Assembly (NCBI RefSeq): GCF_900230225.1
Contig: NZ_OCNH01000003.1
Location: 620,001-684,000 of the forward strand
Origin: Spirosoma fluviale
GTDB lineage: Bacteria > Bacteroidota > Bacteroidia > Cytophagales > Spirosomataceae
DNA length: 64,000 nucleotides
Reading direction: 5' to 3'
Shown here: one piece after another, positions 62,627 through 64,000 of the stretch
How positions within the stretch are numbered: position 1 is the first letter of the stretch
How the letters are laid out: every line of letters begins with the position of its first letter
Notes under the pieces: generated by a model
The model's database searches: none
Seen by the model: only the letters and a program-made list of their open reading frames with translations
Told to the model about the DNA's origin: nothing
Position numbers and translations under genes: made by a program

Positions 62627-63889
62627 TTACAGTTTCCACTGCACAACCCAGCCGGGCTTCACCACTTTAGGGCGCGGAATACCGGCCAACCCGGTTGTTG
62701 GGTTCAGGGCGATGAGCGTAAGTGGAATGGTTGTTTTTGTTTGGGCCGATATGGCTTTGGTAGCCCGGAAGAAAACGTTGCCATAGCTATCAATATCATC
62801 GATGATGGCGTAGAGCATATCTCCCGCTTTGAGGGTACTTTCTTCAATCTGGACCGTCTCGGTAAGCGCAAAAGACCAGCTTTGGCCAATTTTTAACTGA
62901 CCTGCCTGTACCAGACGTGTCGCCACATCGCCCACAAAAACAGACGGGCTGCCGGAGGTGTTTTTAAGCAACTTATTCAACAGGCTGTCCATAACGACCA
63001 CTTCGTGCCGGATCGTTGGTGTCTGACTGCCGAGCGAAGCATCCAGGCTGGGCATCGACTCAATTGGGATGCCACTCACTACCGGTTCCTGGTCCTGAAG
63101 CCAGCCCATCCGTCGGGCCTGTTCGCGCTCCTGTTCGTAGGCATTAACCCCCGACGCCAGCATCAGGCCTACCGCGTCTATACCATAGGATGGATTGGTA
63201 AATAGCTGTTTCATGGCCAGAATCCGGTACAGGTAGTAGCCAGTTTCGGGATTCATGGTCATGGTGTAATAGTCACGGTGGCCCACTTTGGTAATCTTGC
63301 GTTGAACCATGCCCACGCCCCCGTTGTAAGCAGCCGCCACGAGCGTCCATGAGCCTAGTTTACGGTACAGAAAGTTGAGGTATTTGCAGGCGGCCTCCGT
63401 CGACTTGAGCAGGTTAGTACGTTCATCATGACCGGGAGTGATGGATAGCCCCATATCCTGCGCGGTATCGTCCATGAACTGCCAGTACCCAACTGCTCCG
63501 GCCGATGATACGGCATTCGCCTGCCAGGCGCTTTCGATCAGAGGCAAGTACTTAAAATCATTGGGAATGTTATACTGCTCAAGAATGGGCTCAATGACGG
63601 AGAAAAAAGGAGCCGAACGGGCCTTCAGTGCGTTCAGGCGACGTGCGTAGCCCGAACTACTCGCCATGGCGAAGGCTAGCTTAGCCGAAACGGTACCCTG
63701 TTCGGTTGGGACAACTTCGCCACAGAAATGCAGGCGAGCCGGTCCGGTTAGGGAGCGTTTATGAGTAGAGGAAGAAAGATTGGGCTTGTTGCTTTTTGCC
63801 GAACTCGTCTTTTTTTGCGCCCAGGTGGGGCTGTTCAGTAGTGAGCCACTTAACAGCAGTACGACAATGCGTATAGTGGATAGAGCCAA
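62627..63889 (-). CDS. Lytic murein transglycosylase (SLT domain)
   Basis: 420 residues with a signal peptide (IRIVVLLLSGSLLNSPTWAQ). The SLT domain (~95-220) shows the catalytic Glu in YLPLIESAWQANAVSSAGAV, the SAGAVGYWQFMDDTAQDMGL block and AAAYNGGVGMVQRKI. It cleaves peptidoglycan glycan strands forming 1,6-anhydromuramic ends; MltD-like layout. The C-terminal part (VATRLVQAGQLKIGQSW, LKAGDMLYAIID) is a beta domain without clear LysM motifs. Periplasmic or outer-membrane associated. Confidence 0.9.
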   Translation of the reverse strand: MALSTIRIVVLLLSGSLLNSPTWAQKKTSSAKSNKPNLSSSTHKRSLTGPARLHFCGEVVPTEQGTVSAKLAFAMASSSGYARRLNALKARSAPFFSVIEPILEQYNIPNDFKYLPLIESAWQANAVSSAGAVGYWQFMDDTAQDMGLSITPGHDERTNLLKSTEAACKYLNFLYRKLGSWTLVAAAYNGGVGMVQRKITKVGHRDYYTMTMNPETGYYLYRILAMKQLFTNPSYGIDAVGLMLASGVNAYEQEREQARRMGWLQDQEPVVSGIPIESMPSLDASLGSQTPTIRHEVVVMDSLLNKLLKNTSGSPSVFVGDVATRLVQAGQLKIGQSWSFALTETVQIEESTLKAGDMLYAIIDDIDSYGNVFFRATKAISAQTKTTIPLTLIALNPTTGLAGIPRPKVVKPGWVVQWKL

Positions 63890-64000
63890 AACAAACGACC
63901 AGTTGTTGAACGTCTAAATAACGGTGTTCTACCGCCCTTTAGTTCGTGGAAGATAACAGGATGACGTACCGGCTGTTAGAAAAACGGCATAGTTTTTGGC

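Overview
The window looks like chromosome of a Bacteroidota bacterium of the order Cytophagales, most likely Spirosoma or a close relative. The support is two SusC/SusD pairs, a FecI-type sigma factor with a FecR anti-sigma factor, many secreted proteins of unknown-function families common in that order (DUF3472, DUF5694, DUF4249, DUF1501), weak ribosome-binding sites, and a moderately GC-rich base composition broken by AT-rich patches. I see no rRNA, tRNA, CRISPR array, prophage or complete insertion sequence.

Layout. 1-9000: the 3' part of a TMTC-like membrane/TPR protein, then on the minus strand a DUF3472 protein, an S41 protease and the two methylmalonyl-CoA mutase subunits (mutA, then the large subunit). 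9276-11771: dnaA and a FemAB/GNAT-like protein. 11739-14640: an AT-rich island with an XRE regulator facing a 59-residue double-glycine-leader peptide with six cysteines, a strong hairpin, a WG-repeat membrane protein and a broken C39-like/VKOR/thioredoxin fusion. 14638-24488: mostly minus-strand housekeeping and stress genes: DUF5694, a beta-barrel protein, DUF3108, a DUF2265-type peptidase, isochorismatase, GNAT, dipeptide epimerase, amidohydrolase, ispF, a HEPN/MNT pair and an M16 peptidase. 24588-30803: a TPR protein and a SusC/SusD pair whose SusC gene carries an in-frame amber codon. 30975-32897: a serine-hydrolase-like domain fused to a membrane domain. 33526-50833: a FecI/FecR-controlled SusCD locus followed by a LamG/DUF1961 protein, an Asp-rich Ca-binding-like protein, a glycosidase remnant, a large cytochrome/DUF1549/LamG/DUF1553 lipoprotein, a Tat-exported DUF1501 protein and a jelly-roll lyase-like protein. 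51358-64000: dnaX, a voltage-gated channel, an AmpG-like transporter, an acetyltransferase, a small TonB-C-like protein behind Pho-box-like arrays, a photolyase, a TonB receptor/DUF4249 pair and a lytic transglycosylase.

How it works together. The 33.5-50.8 kb block reads as one nutrient-uptake unit: the receptor carries an N-terminal STN signalling domain that would talk to FecR and FecI, and a 48-bp promoter-like element is duplicated before fecI and before fecR. The secreted genes behind the SusCD pair are probably the substrate-processing part, but the substrate cannot be read from the sequence. The 11.7-14.6 kb island reads as a peptide natural-product or bacteriocin-like locus in which the disulfide-forming/processing partner has decayed.

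The main points for a second look are the cysteine-rich peptide locus, the HEPN gene whose true C-terminus lies in another frame and overlaps the ispF start by ATGA, the amber-interrupted SusC, the two arrays of 11-bp-phased TTAACA-like boxes, the duplicated fecI/fecR element, and five long intergenic inverted repeats whose arms are mostly palindromic themselves.
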